Shown here: piece after piece, positions 34,968 to 42,814 of the stretch
Layout of the letters: the number at the start of each line of letters is the position of its first letter
Numbering within the stretch: position 1 is the stretch's first letter
Assembly (NCBI RefSeq): GCF_001280015.1
Contig: NZ_LGDV01000213.1
Coordinates: 234,847 to 298,846 of the forward strand
DNA: 64,000 nt
Direction: 5' to 3'
Origin: Streptomyces sp. MMG1121
Lineage (GTDB): Bacteria; Actinomycetota; Actinomycetes; Streptomycetales; Streptomycetaceae
Program-made: the position numbers and the translations under genes
Notes under the pieces: generated by a model
The model's input: only the letters and a program-made list of their open reading frames with translations
Database searches by the model: none
Told to the model about the DNA's origin: nothing

Positions 34968-34990
34968 GTTCACCGTTCACGAGGTGAACG
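34968..34990. promoter_or_regulatory. Overlapping inverted repeats in the NEP1-like gene leader
   Basis: GTTCAC-GAG-GTGAAC is a perfect palindrome (34975-34989), and the neighbouring CGTTCAC at 34967 pairs equally with GTGAACG, giving two alternative registers. It lies between the promoter and the GTG start and could be a repressor site. Confidence 0.45.
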
Positions 34991-35032
34991 CGACCCGGTC
35001 CCGCCTTCTGTACTCACCTATGAGGAGTTGAG

Positions 35033-35854
35033 GTGCGAACCCCCCTGTCCCCCGCACGAGTTCCGGGCACCCAGGCATCCGCCGACCGCCGCCGGCCACG
35101 ACTGCGCCGGTCGGCCCCGGCCGTTCTCCTCGCCGCACTGGCCCTCGTACTGACGCTCCCCGCCCAGGCCGACGCCGCCGTACTGCAGTTGCTGCCGCAG
35201 AACGCCGACGGCCTGGAACAGACCTTCTCCCCCGCCTACGACTACGACGGCGACGGCTGCTACGCCACCGCTGCCATCGGTGCCGACGGCACGATCAACC
35301 CCGGCCTGAAGCTCGGCGGTGACGTCAACGGCCACTGCCACGACTACGCCCAGCTCGCCAACGCCAACACCTACTCACGCGAGAAGTGCAACAACGGCTG
35401 GTGTGCCGTCGTGTATGCCAGCTACTTCGAGAAGGACCAGGCGACCCTGGGCCCGGCGGCCATCGGCCACACCCACGACTGGGAGCACGTCGTCGTGTGG
35501 GTCAACAACAACGAGGTCCAGTACGTGTCGGTGTCCCAGCACACCGGCTACCAGGTGGCCGCCCGCTCCTCGGTCCGCTTCGACGGGACCCACCCGAAGA
35601 TCGTCTACCACAAGGACGGCGTCTCCACCCACGACTTCCGCTTCGCCAACAGCAACGACGAGCCGCCGGAGAACGTGACCGGCGGCTGGTTCTACCCGCG
35701 CCTGGTCGGCTGGAACGGCTATCCGCCCGGCTTCCGCGACAAGCTCATGAACGCCGACTTCGGCGCGGCGACCATCAAGATCAAGGACGGCGACTTCGCG
35801 TACGCGCTGGCGCACTCCATGCCCTCGGGCATCCCGTTCGACCCGAACGCCTGA
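35033..35854 (+). CDS. Secreted NEP1-like (NPP1 family) protein
   Basis: 273 aa from a GTG with GAGGAG seven bases upstream. A signal peptide with a twin-arginine-like basic start is cleaved after AQADA near residue 48. The mature protein has the NLP hallmark GHTHDWEHVVVW (145-156), close to the GHRHDWE heptapeptide, and cysteines at 76, 102, 119 and 124 for two disulfides. NLPs bind plant sphingolipids and are cytolytic or immunogenic in eudicots; they occur in plant-associated Streptomyces. The gene stands alone behind its own promoter. Confidence 0.93.
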   Translation: MRTPLSPARVPGTQASADRRRPRLRRSAPAVLLAALALVLTLPAQADAAVLQLLPQNADGLEQTFSPAYDYDGDGCYATAAIGADGTINPGLKLGGDVNGHCHDYAQLANANTYSREKCNNGWCAVVYASYFEKDQATLGPAAIGHTHDWEHVVVWVNNNEVQYVSVSQHTGYQVAARSSVRFDGTHPKIVYHKDGVSTHDFRFANSNDEPPENVTGGWFYPRLVGWNGYPPGFRDKLMNADFGAATIKIKDGDFAYALAHSMPSGIPFDPNA

Positions 35855-36016
35855 GCCCAACTCCGTTCAACAGTCGGCCGGTCCACCTCGGACGCCCGCG
35901 CACCTGTCGCGGGCGTACTCCGACGCTGGACCTGGGCTGCGGCACCGGTGGCGTGAGCACGGCCCCCGCGGGCGTCTCGGACGAGCCTCACGACGCGGAC
36001 TGCAGGCTCTGAATTC

Positions 36017-36484
36017 ATGCAGATCAACGACGTGGTCCCGCGCGGGCTTGCGGAACGCAGGCGCGACACGCTGAAGAGGCTCGCCACGGATCGGGATGTG
36101 TGGGTGTCGACGGCTCACCCCGATCACGGACCCCACCAGGTACCGCTGTGGTTTCTGTGGGACGGGCGGGCGATGTGGATGTGCACCGGCGCCACATCCG
36201 TGACCGCGCGGAACGTCCGTGCCGAACCGCGCGTGCGCCTGGCGCTGCCGGACAGTTTCGACGTGGTGCTGATCCAGGGCGAGGCGGAGACCCACCCCGC
36301 GCAGGAGGTGCCCGCTGACGCGGCCCAGGCGTACACCGAGACGTTCGGCTGGGACCCGCGTACGGAAGACGGTCCGTTCATGTACGTGCGCGTCGTACCG
36401 AACACCGTGCGCGCCTGGCGCGGCGAGCCGGAACTGCGCGGCAGAGTCATCATGCGCGACGGGGCCCGGATCGGGTCCGACTGA
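36017..36484 (+). CDS. Pyridoxamine 5'-phosphate oxidase-like protein
   Basis: 155 aa. The split-barrel flavin-binding fold is shown by LKRLATDRDVWVSTAHPDHG, PHQVPLWFLWDGRAMWMC, TARNVRAEPRVRLALPDSF and VLIQGEAETHP. Actinobacterial relatives are F420- or FMN-dependent reductases of the TIGR03667/Rv-type group. No ribosome site of note precedes the ATG. The 160 bases upstream contain a tiny methyltransferase-like scrap (LDLGCGTGGVSTA) but no gene. Confidence 0.85.
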   Translation: MQINDVVPRGLAERRRDTLKRLATDRDVWVSTAHPDHGPHQVPLWFLWDGRAMWMCTGATSVTARNVRAEPRVRLALPDSFDVVLIQGEAETHPAQEVPADAAQAYTETFGWDPRTEDGPFMYVRVVPNTVRAWRGEPELRGRVIMRDGARIGSD

Positions 36485-36558
36485 TCACCGCGCAGGCCCA
36501 ACTACCCTGCGCGGCAAGCCTCTTCGGGCAGATCGACCTCGGCTGTCGAGTACGGGTG

Positions 36559-37482
36559 TCAGTCCTCGTCCCGGCGAGTGCGCCGCGCTTCGCGCAGGAT
36601 CGCCCAGGCGTCCGCGACCGGGCCCACGTGGCCGAGCTTGTCGGGGTTGCTCACCGCGCGGATTGTCTGGATACGGTCGTCGAGGATCTCAAGGGTCCAG
36701 GTGTTGATGACGTTGCCGTCCCGGTCGCGGAGGATCGCGCCCGGCTGGCCGTTCACCTGACAGGGCTCCACGACGCCGGCGATCCGGGTGAACGGCAGGA
36801 CGACCGAGGTGAGCACCTGGGCCACGTTCCCGGCGCCGAAGACGCCCCTGTCCCACTGCGGGGCCTTGCCACCGCTGTCCGCGGTCATCGACACGTCGGC
36901 GGCGAGCAGTTCGCGCAGCCCGTCGACGTCTCCCTTCCCCAAGGCGGCGAAGAAACGCTCGGCGAGTTGCTCGCGCTTCTTGCGGTCGGCCTCGAAACGG
37001 GGCCGGCCCGCCTCCATATGGCGGCGTGCCCGTTCCGCGAGCTGCCGGCACGCCGCCTCCGGCCTGCCGACCACGGGCCCGATCTCCGCGAACTCGAAGC
37101 CGAACACCTCCCGCAGCACGAAGACCGCCCGCTCCAGAGGACTGAGCCGCTCCAGCAGAAGCAGGGAAGTCATCGACAGCGAATCGGCCAACTCCGCTGC
37201 CTGCTCGGGGTTTTCGTACGGGTCGGCGAGCAGGGGCGCGGGGTACCAGGGTCCGCGGTACGACTCACGCCGGGCACGGGACGAGCGCAGCACGTCGATC
37301 GAGATCCGGGTCACCGTGGCGGACAGGAACGCCCTGACCGACGCGGGTCGGGTCGGGGACGAGTCGTAGCGCAGCCACGTCTCCTCCACGGCGTCCTCGG
37401 CCTCGCTGACGCTGCCCAGGAGACGGTAGGCGAGGGAGAACAACAGCGGTCGCAGCGTCTCGAAATCCTCGATCCGGCTCAT
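36559..37482 (-). CDS. ECF41-group (SigJ-type) RNA polymerase sigma factor
   Basis: 307 aa. Region 2 reads LLFSLAYRLLGSVSEAEDAV and region 4 ERAVFVLREVFGFEFAEIG. A SnoaL-like domain (about 172-290) replaces an anti-sigma factor. The ECF41 markers are present: WYP at 79-81 (WLP position), DSGGK at 202-206 (DGGGK position) and NPDKL at 279-283. In ECF41 proteins this extension regulates activity in cis. The ATG overlaps the stop of the epimerase gene (ATGA) behind GGAGGGG, so it is coupled to its partner. It should drive the promoter at 38453-38480. Confidence 0.93.
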   Translation of the reverse strand: MSRIEDFETLRPLLFSLAYRLLGSVSEAEDAVEETWLRYDSSPTRPASVRAFLSATVTRISIDVLRSSRARRESYRGPWYPAPLLADPYENPEQAAELADSLSMTSLLLLERLSPLERAVFVLREVFGFEFAEIGPVVGRPEAACRQLAERARRHMEAGRPRFEADRKKREQLAERFFAALGKGDVDGLRELLAADVSMTADSGGKAPQWDRGVFGAGNVAQVLTSVVLPFTRIAGVVEPCQVNGQPGAILRDRDGNVINTWTLEILDDRIQTIRAVSNPDKLGHVGPVADAWAILREARRTRRDED

Positions 37483-38411
37483 ACCAGCCCCTCCCTGAAG
37501 CCCTGCCGCCATGACGGATAGCGCAGTTGCCAGCCGAGTTCCCGCTTGGCCTTGGCGTTGGAGAAGCCGTGTCCCTCGGTCATCATCGTCACCATCACGT
37601 CCCCGGCCAGCAGCCGGGCCAGCCACGCAGGCACCCGTAACGGCGGCTTGGCGCCCACGCACGCCGCCAGGTGGGGCAACCACTCGCTCGCGGGGGCCGG
37701 TTCGTCGTCGACGATGTTGAACACCCCCCTCGCCTTCTGCTCCACGGCCACGACGGTGGCGCTCACGGCGTCGTCGAGGTGCACCCAGGAGGCGTAGCCG
37801 GTACCGCCCCCGACGAGCGGGAACTGCCGCTTGCGCACGAGCACGAGCGCCTCGTCGGTGGCGCCCGGTCCGTAGAGCCCGCCGTAGCGCAGCACCGCGC
37901 CGCCGGCACTGCCGACCGCGTCCTCCAGGTGGCGCAGCGCCGCCATCAGCCCGTGCGCGGGCGATCCCTCGTGCAGGTCCAGCGGGTCCTCCTCGGTCTT
38001 GACCCAGCCGCCCGCGCGGATCCCGTTCCAGTTGGCGAACCCCTGCGCGACGAAGTGCGACACGCCGGTCGCCCCGGCGGCGGCCAGCAGGTGGTCCGTC
38101 CCCTCGGTGCGCAGTCTGGTGGTGGGCATGAACCACTGATCGAAGTGCTTCGGGTCGGGCTTGCCGGCATGGGCGACGCTGATCCCGGTCATCTGGTGCA
38201 CGATCACGTCGGGCCGGGCCACGGCCACCGCTTCGCCCACGGACACCGCGTTCAGTCCGTCCATCACGACACCGTCCGCGCCCAGCCGTGCCAACAGGCC
38301 CAGCTTGGCCCCGCTCGTCGTCGTGGCCGTCACCTGGTGGCCACGGCCCACGAGTTGCGGCACCAGCCGTCGCCCCAACGCTCCGGTGCCGCCCGCCACG
38401 AACACCCGCAT
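37479..38411 (-). CDS. NAD-dependent epimerase/dehydratase, ECF41 partner
   Basis: 310 aa. I chose the ATG at 38411 because GGGAGG sits eight bases upstream; an ATG two codons earlier is too close. The extended-SDR fold is seen in MRVFVAGGTGALGRRLVPQL, DVIVHQMTGIS, VLRYGGLYGPGATDE and WVHLDDAVSATVVAVEQ. The catalytic Tyr/Lys pair is not in its usual YxxxK form, as in the atypical group linked to ECF41 sigma genes. It is the first gene after the predicted ECF41 promoter and is coupled to sigJ. Substrate unknown. Confidence 0.9.
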   Translation of the reverse strand: MRVFVAGGTGALGRRLVPQLVGRGHQVTATTTSGAKLGLLARLGADGVVMDGLNAVSVGEAVAVARPDVIVHQMTGISVAHAGKPDPKHFDQWFMPTTRLRTEGTDHLLAAAGATGVSHFVAQGFANWNGIRAGGWVKTEEDPLDLHEGSPAHGLMAALRHLEDAVGSAGGAVLRYGGLYGPGATDEALVLVRKRQFPLVGGGTGYASWVHLDDAVSATVVAVEQKARGVFNIVDDEPAPASEWLPHLAACVGAKPPLRVPAWLARLLAGDVMVTMMTEGHGFSNAKAKRELGWQLRYPSWRQGFREGLV

Positions 38412-38452
38412 GGCCATCGCCTCCCTGGTCCCGAACTCTGCTTCCGAGACCG

Positions 38453-38480
38453 AGACGAGACAGGCCCGCCGTGTGTGACA
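38453..38480 (-). promoter_or_regulatory. ECF41-type promoter
   Basis: On the minus strand TGTCACA, exactly 16 bases, CGTCT: the -35/-10 pattern reported for ECF41 sigma factors. It lies 42 bases before the epimerase start, giving a predicted start of transcription near 38447. It implies autoregulation of the epimerase-sigma pair. Confidence 0.8.
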
Positions 38481-38716
38481 TCGCAGGGCGGGCGAGGCCG
38501 GGAGCTGGGTCGACGCGGGCGCACGGACGGGGCGGTCGCGGCAGGTACGGCGTCGTCGCACACCGGACTACCGCCTGCACATGGGCAGCCGGCCATCGGT
38601 CCGAGCGGCTCAGGTGCGGGACGAGGACTTCTCCGCCATGGCCAGCCGCAGCCTGGCCTCGTCCGGACTACCGGGCAGCGTGGTCAGGATCACGATGCGG
38701 CGGGGACGATCGAGGC

Positions 38717-39415
38717 ATGCCCATCACCTTCATCACCGGAGCCAACAAGGGTCTCGGCTACGAGACCGCCCGCCGCCTCGTCGAACTCGGCCACACCGTG
38801 CTCATGGGAGCCCGCGATCCGGGACGGGGCGCTGCGGCCGCCGCCTCGCTGGGTGCGCGATGCGTTCCTGTCGACGTCACCGACGACGCCTCGGTCGCGG
38901 CCGCGGCAGCCGACGTCGCCGCACACGAGGGCCTGATCGACGTCCTGGTCAACAACGCCGGCGTGTCCGGTCCGCACGTTGATCCGAGCGACCTGACCGG
39001 CGCCGACGCCCTCGGCGTCTTCGACGTCAACCTCTTCGGCGTCGTCCGGACGACCACCGCCTTCCTGCCGCTGCTGCGCCGGTCGCCGGACCCGGTCATC
39101 ATCAACGTCAGCAGCGGACTGGGCTCGCTGGCCCTCACGCACGACCCGTCGCGCATCGAGTCCTCCGTCGTCGCACCCCTCTACACGGCCTCCAAAGCTG
39201 CCCTGACCATGCTGACCACGCAGTACGCCAAGGCTCTGCGGGACGTCCGTATCAACGCCGTCGATCCCGGCTACACGGCGACCGATCTCAACGGCCAGTC
39301 CGGGCCCCAGTCCGTCACCGAGGGCACGGACGCGATCGTCCGTCTCGCCACCGAGGACCCCGGAGCGGGCTCGGGACGCTTCGTCGACCGCACCGGCCCG
39401 GTCGGCTGGTCCTGA
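38717..39415 (+). CDS. Short-chain dehydrogenase/reductase
   Basis: 232 aa. Classical SDR motifs are complete: TGANKGLG (cofactor loop), [21 protein letters not shown] with catalytic Ser, and [11 protein letters not shown] with Tyr and Lys. [14 protein letters not shown] is the usual post-active-site segment. The family reduces carbonyls or oxidises alcohols with NAD(P)(H); substrate unknown. The gene is divergent from the ECF41 unit with about 240 bases between, in which I find no further gene. The ribosome site is weak. Confidence 0.9.
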   Translation: MPITFITGANKGLGYETARRLVELGHTVLMGARDPGRGAAAAASLGARCVPVDVTDDASVAAAAADVAAHEGLIDVLVNNAGVSGPHVDPSDLTGADALGVFDVNLFGVVRTTTAFLPLLRRSPDPVIINVSSGLGSLALTHDPSRIESSVVAPLYTASKAALTMLTTQYAKALRDVRINAVDPGYTATDLNGQSGPQSVTEGTDAIVRLATEDPGAGSGRFVDRTGPVGWS

Positions 39416-39445
39416 CGAGCGGGGGTGAACTTCATGCCCGCGGAC

Positions 39446-39510
39446 GCGGCGCTCCGGGCAACGCCCAGCGGCTGGCCCGGCCTCTCCGTCCCAACTGCCG
39501 GGAGCGCCGC
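39446..39510 (+). terminator. Long-range hairpin after the SDR gene
   Basis: GCGGCGCTCCGG (39446-39457) pairs with CCGGGAGCGCCGC (39498-39510) apart from one bulged G, enclosing a loop of about 40 bases that contains a small GGGC/GCCC hairpin. It lies between the SDR stop and the start of the kinase gene. Confidence 0.5.
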
Positions 39511-39537
39511 ACCGGTTCCTCTAGGGTGGGCCCGGTG

Positions 39538-40068
39538 ATGACCCAGGTGATCGTCCTCAACGGTGGTTCCAGCTCGGGGAAGTCCGGGATCGTTCGGTGT
39601 CTGCAGGCCGTTCTGCCGGATCCGTGGCTGGCACTCGGGACGGACGTGCTGGTCGAGGCGATGCCGGCGTCGCTGCGGACGTCGGACTCCGGGATCGAGT
39701 TCGCTCCGGACGGCCAGGTGGTCGTCGGGCCGGAGTTCCGCGCGGTGGAGGCCGCATGGATCGAGGGGGTCGCCGCGATGGCCCACGCGGGCGCGCGGGT
39801 CATCGTCGACGAGGTCTTCCTCGGCGGAGCGGACTCCCAGCAGCGATGGCAGAAGGCTCTGGGTGGGCTGTGGGTGCTGTGGGTCGGCGTCAGGTGTGAC
39901 GGCGCGGTCGCCGCGGGGCGGGAGGTCGCCCGGGGCGATCGTGTCATCGGGATGGCCGCCTCCCAGGCGGACATCGTCCACGAGGGCGTGGCCTACGACC
40001 TGGAGGTGGACACCACCCGTACCGAGTCGATGGAGTGCGCGCACATCATCGCCGCACGTGTCAGCTGA
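39538..40068 (+). CDS. Chloramphenicol phosphotransferase-like kinase
   Basis: 176 aa from the ATG at 39538 (a GTG at 39526 is also in frame). The P-loop GGSSSGKS (9-16) and Asp36 in [11 protein letters not shown] match chloramphenicol 3-O-phosphotransferase, where that Asp is the catalytic base. [20 protein letters not shown] and [20 protein letters not shown] are also family features. It may phosphorylate a small hydroxylated compound, or chloramphenicol itself. TAGGGT nine bases before the ATG would make the transcript leaderless. Self-resistance or simple detoxification cannot be told apart. Confidence 0.85.
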   Translation: MTQVIVLNGGSSSGKSGIVRCLQAVLPDPWLALGTDVLVEAMPASLRTSDSGIEFAPDGQVVVGPEFRAVEAAWIEGVAAMAHAGARVIVDEVFLGGADSQQRWQKALGGLWVLWVGVRCDGAVAAGREVARGDRVIGMAASQADIVHEGVAYDLEVDTTRTESMECAHIIAARVS

Positions 40069-40532
40069 GCGGGCCCGGGCTGACCGGGGCGGCGCGGCGG
40101 GCGTGGACACGGCGGGACGCGGCCGTCCCGTGAGCGCCAGGAGGGCGACGAGAGCCGTGAGGACGATCCACCCGGGCCGTCCATTGGTCCCCATGCGCGG
40201 CACAGGATCACGCCGACTACGCTCCTGCGGCGGCAGTTGACCCCACACCTGCGCGCGGACGCTGTACGACGACGGCCGCGCGAGGGGGCAGCGGTGTCAG
40301 TCCACCGTCCCCGCCTACGCGGCCGCGCTCGCGACCCGTCCTCACCGTACGCCGACTGTCCGACGGCACCCGACGAGATCCGCCGTGGGGACGCCGCCCG
40401 GTCCGCCGCACGCGTGGGGACCGTGTCGTCGCGCGGCGGTGACACCGCCCCTGGGCGAGCCGGTCCGCCGCTGCGAGAAGGCGCAGCGCAGGCTCCCGTC
40501 ACGGTGACTGAGCGGCTGCCCGGGCGAGCGGG
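40069..40532. other. Intergenic region, no convincing gene
   Basis: 464 bases between convergent genes. A minus-strand frame starting at 40194 reads MGTNGRPGWIVLTALVALLA and could be the start of a small membrane protein, but it lacks a ribosome site and runs without a stop antisense into the kinase gene. No other coding signal, repeat or RNA seen. Confidence 0.45.
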
Positions 40533-41270
40533 CTACTTCAGGATGTTGACGGCCCGCGCGACCACGAGGACGACGGTCACCAGGGACACCGACGACTGCA
40601 GCAGCATCAGCATCTTTGACCAGCGGGACAGCGGCATGACGTCGGTCGGGCTGAAGGCGGTGGCGTTGGTGAAGGACAGGTACAGGTAGTCCAGGAACAT
40701 CGGCTCCCAGTCCGGCGGCGCGATCTCCGGGTTCTGCATCTGTACGAAGAGGAAGTCGGCGTACTGGTGCCGTCCCTGGACGCGGGCCATCGGGCCGCCC
40801 CGGTCCCACTCCCAGTACCACAGGGCGAACACGATCACGTTCGTGACCCAGATGACGCCGCCGGTGAGCAGCAGCGGCACGGCCTGGTCACCGCCGGTGC
40901 CGTTCACCAGGTCCCCCACGAGCCGGACCGCCGCCCAGCCGTTGGTCAGGCTGATGACGCACATCAGGGCCAGACCCAGCCACCTCAACCACCGGGTGCG
41001 GGGCTCCACTCGGCGCGGGTTGGCGGCGACCAGGCCGGCCAGCAGGGCCAGCTCGAGCACGGGCATGGCCCAGACGGGATGCAGCAGGATGAGCCGGTGC
41101 GGCAGGGTGAGCTGCAGGGCGACGGCCGTGAGGATCACGACGGTCACCGTCCAGCGCGGCTCACCACGGGTCGCCCGGCGCCACGCGGGGGCCAACTCCC
41201 GCTCGCCGCTCTCCAGCAACCGCTCGATCCGGGCCAGCCGGCCCTCGGCGTCATCCATGTCGTCGTTCAT
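40533..41270 (-). CDS. DUF1345 family membrane protein
   Basis: 245 aa with a charged N-terminal helix (RLARIERLLESGERELAPAW) and five or six membrane segments. The conserved end LDYLYLSFTNATAFSPTDVM, PLSRWSKMLML resembles the pore-and-filter region of two-helix ion channels and is the DUF1345 hallmark; WYWEWDRGGP precedes it. The function is not established; a channel-like role is a guess from that motif. It lies 58 bases downstream of the acetate transporter gene on the same strand, so the two may be cotranscribed. Confidence 0.85.
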   Translation of the reverse strand: MNDDMDDAEGRLARIERLLESGERELAPAWRRATRGEPRWTVTVVILTAVALQLTLPHRLILLHPVWAMPVLELALLAGLVAANPRRVEPRTRWLRWLGLALMCVISLTNGWAAVRLVGDLVNGTGGDQAVPLLLTGGVIWVTNVIVFALWYWEWDRGGPMARVQGRHQYADFLFVQMQNPEIAPPDWEPMFLDYLYLSFTNATAFSPTDVMPLSRWSKMLMLLQSSVSLVTVVLVVARAVNILK

Positions 41271-41328
41271 GACGAGGATTGTCGCGGGCGATCCCCTCCC
41301 GGCGGGAACCGGGGCGGCCGGCGACCGC

Positions 41329-42003
41329 TCATGTCTCCTCGGGCGGAACGCTCGACGCCTGCGCCGGGGCGGGGCCGGGCCGGCGCGCGCCCACGGGCAG
41401 GAGCGTGCGGCCATGCGTCTCGTTGATGACGGTCGCCGCCGACCCGTACCAGGCGACGAGACCCGTGGCGATGCCGAACCAGCCGCCCAACTGGGTCATG
41501 ACGTGTGGCTCCGCCCCGGTCTGGAACGCTCCGACGGCCAGGAGGACGTAGGTGAGGGCGAGCAGCACCAGCACCGCCAGCACGACGAGGCTGACCCGGA
41601 GCGCGGCGACCGCCATGTAGGCGGTGAAGATCCCCCATCCCAGCAGGAACAGGCCGAGCGCGTTGTGCGCGTCGCCGGCGAGGGCCAGGCGCGGTGCGAT
41701 CCACCAGTACGCCATCCAGAAGGCCCCGTACGAGATGAAGACCGTCGCGCCGAACGTGTTGCCGCGGCGGAATTCGAACAGGCCTGCGGCGAACTGGGCG
41801 AGGCCGCCGTAGAACGCGGCCATTCCCAGCACCGGCACAATGGCGGCGCCCTCCTTCAGCAGGTTGGTGTTGAGGATGGAGAGCAGCAGGGTGGTGAGGG
41901 CGAAGCCGGCCAGGCCCAGCGGGGCCGGATCGCCCCAGACCGCCGGGCGCGGGTTCTCCGCGGGTGGCCGCTCCGGGTGCGGGCTCCTCGTGTCCTCGAT
42001 CAT
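41329..42003 (-). CDS. GPR1/FUN34/YaaH-type acetate transporter
   Basis: 224 aa from the ATG at 42003, chosen because GAAGGGA lies nine bases upstream; the earlier ATG at 42012 is too close to it. The family motif DPAPLGLAGFALTT (cf. NPAPLGL) opens helix 1, and six membrane helices follow, including AAFYGGLAQFAAGLFEFRRG and GAFWMAYWWIAP. SatP-like members take up acetate or succinate with protons. The tail is Pro/Ala-rich and cytoplasmic. Confidence 0.92.
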   Translation of the reverse strand: MIEDTRSPHPERPPAENPRPAVWGDPAPLGLAGFALTTLLLSILNTNLLKEGAAIVPVLGMAAFYGGLAQFAAGLFEFRRGNTFGATVFISYGAFWMAYWWIAPRLALAGDAHNALGLFLLGWGIFTAYMAVAALRVSLVVLAVLVLLALTYVLLAVGAFQTGAEPHVMTQLGGWFGIATGLVAWYGSAATVINETHGRTLLPVGARRPGPAPAQASSVPPEET

Positions 42004-42192
42004 GACCGGCATCCCTTCGAGCAGAGCCGGACCAGCAGCCGACGCTTGGCTAGCCCACGAACGTGCTGGTCGGAACCCCGAGGCGGGCTGACGACACCGG
42101 CGTGCCGCCCACGTCTGCGCATCTCTCTACGGAAAGTACCCGTTTGTCGCATTCATTAGGCATGTCCTGACCAGACACATACACGGAGCGGG

Positions 42193-42780
42193 TCAGCGGT
42201 CCGTGGTCGTGACAACGAGCCCGAACCCGATCAGCACGACGCCGGTCGCCCGGACCAGCGCGCGGCGCGGCCGAGCCGTGTGCAGGCGCGGCCCAGCCCT
42301 GGCCGGCGCCGGCGGCGCAGCCCCCAGCCAGGCCACGGTCAGGCCGATGCGCAGGAGGGCGAGCAGCGTCATGGCCCAGGCGGCCGGCAGCCGTGGCGGG
42401 GCCGGGGAGGGGAGCGGCCCGGAGCAGAAGACGGCGGTCTTGGGGGTGAGGGCGTCGCTGATCGGCCCGGTCCGCCAGGGGCCTTTGGTGGCCGAGGGAG
42501 CCCCCGTGGCCGCCGTACGGCTGCGGCGGGACGGTGCTGTCACAGGGACTGCGCGCCCAGGAACACCAGGTAGCCGGCGCCGAGCTGCTCGACGGCCAGG
42601 TACGCCCTCGGCGAGGCGGCGACGCGGCGACGCGGCGAGCGCGTCCGCGGGCCCGGCCACGGCCAGCGCGCGCCGGAGCAGCAGCCCGGACGCGATACCG
42701 GTCCGGCCACGGTCCGCAACGCCTCCCCGGCACCGGCCGCCGGCGCTCGGCTGGTCACCGGAGTCCGGACGACCGAACAT
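42193..42780 (-). pseudogene. Decayed LysE/RhtB-family exporter
   Basis: Segments of a LysE protein appear in different frames: YLAVEQLGAGYLVFLGAQSL (helix 3), and DALTPKTAVFCSGPLPSPAP with VLIGFGLVVTTTDR (the NPK motif and the last helix). In intact relatives these are contiguous and 200 aa long; here the frames change at least twice and the N-terminus is lost. The rest of 42004-42192 contains only a short AT-rich patch, probably the acetate-transporter promoter. Confidence 0.65.
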
Positions 42781-42814
42781 CCGGGGGACCGACGCGGGGA
42801 CCGGTACGGCCGGC

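Noticed and set aside
35855..36016. Methyltransferase-like scrap LDLGCGTGGVSTA
   Set aside because: Thirteen residues only, without flanking homology; could be chance.
39271..40248. 325-codon minus-strand frame across the kinase gene
   Set aside because: Antisense to a gene with an intact P-loop and catalytic Asp; only its first 20 residues look like a membrane segment.
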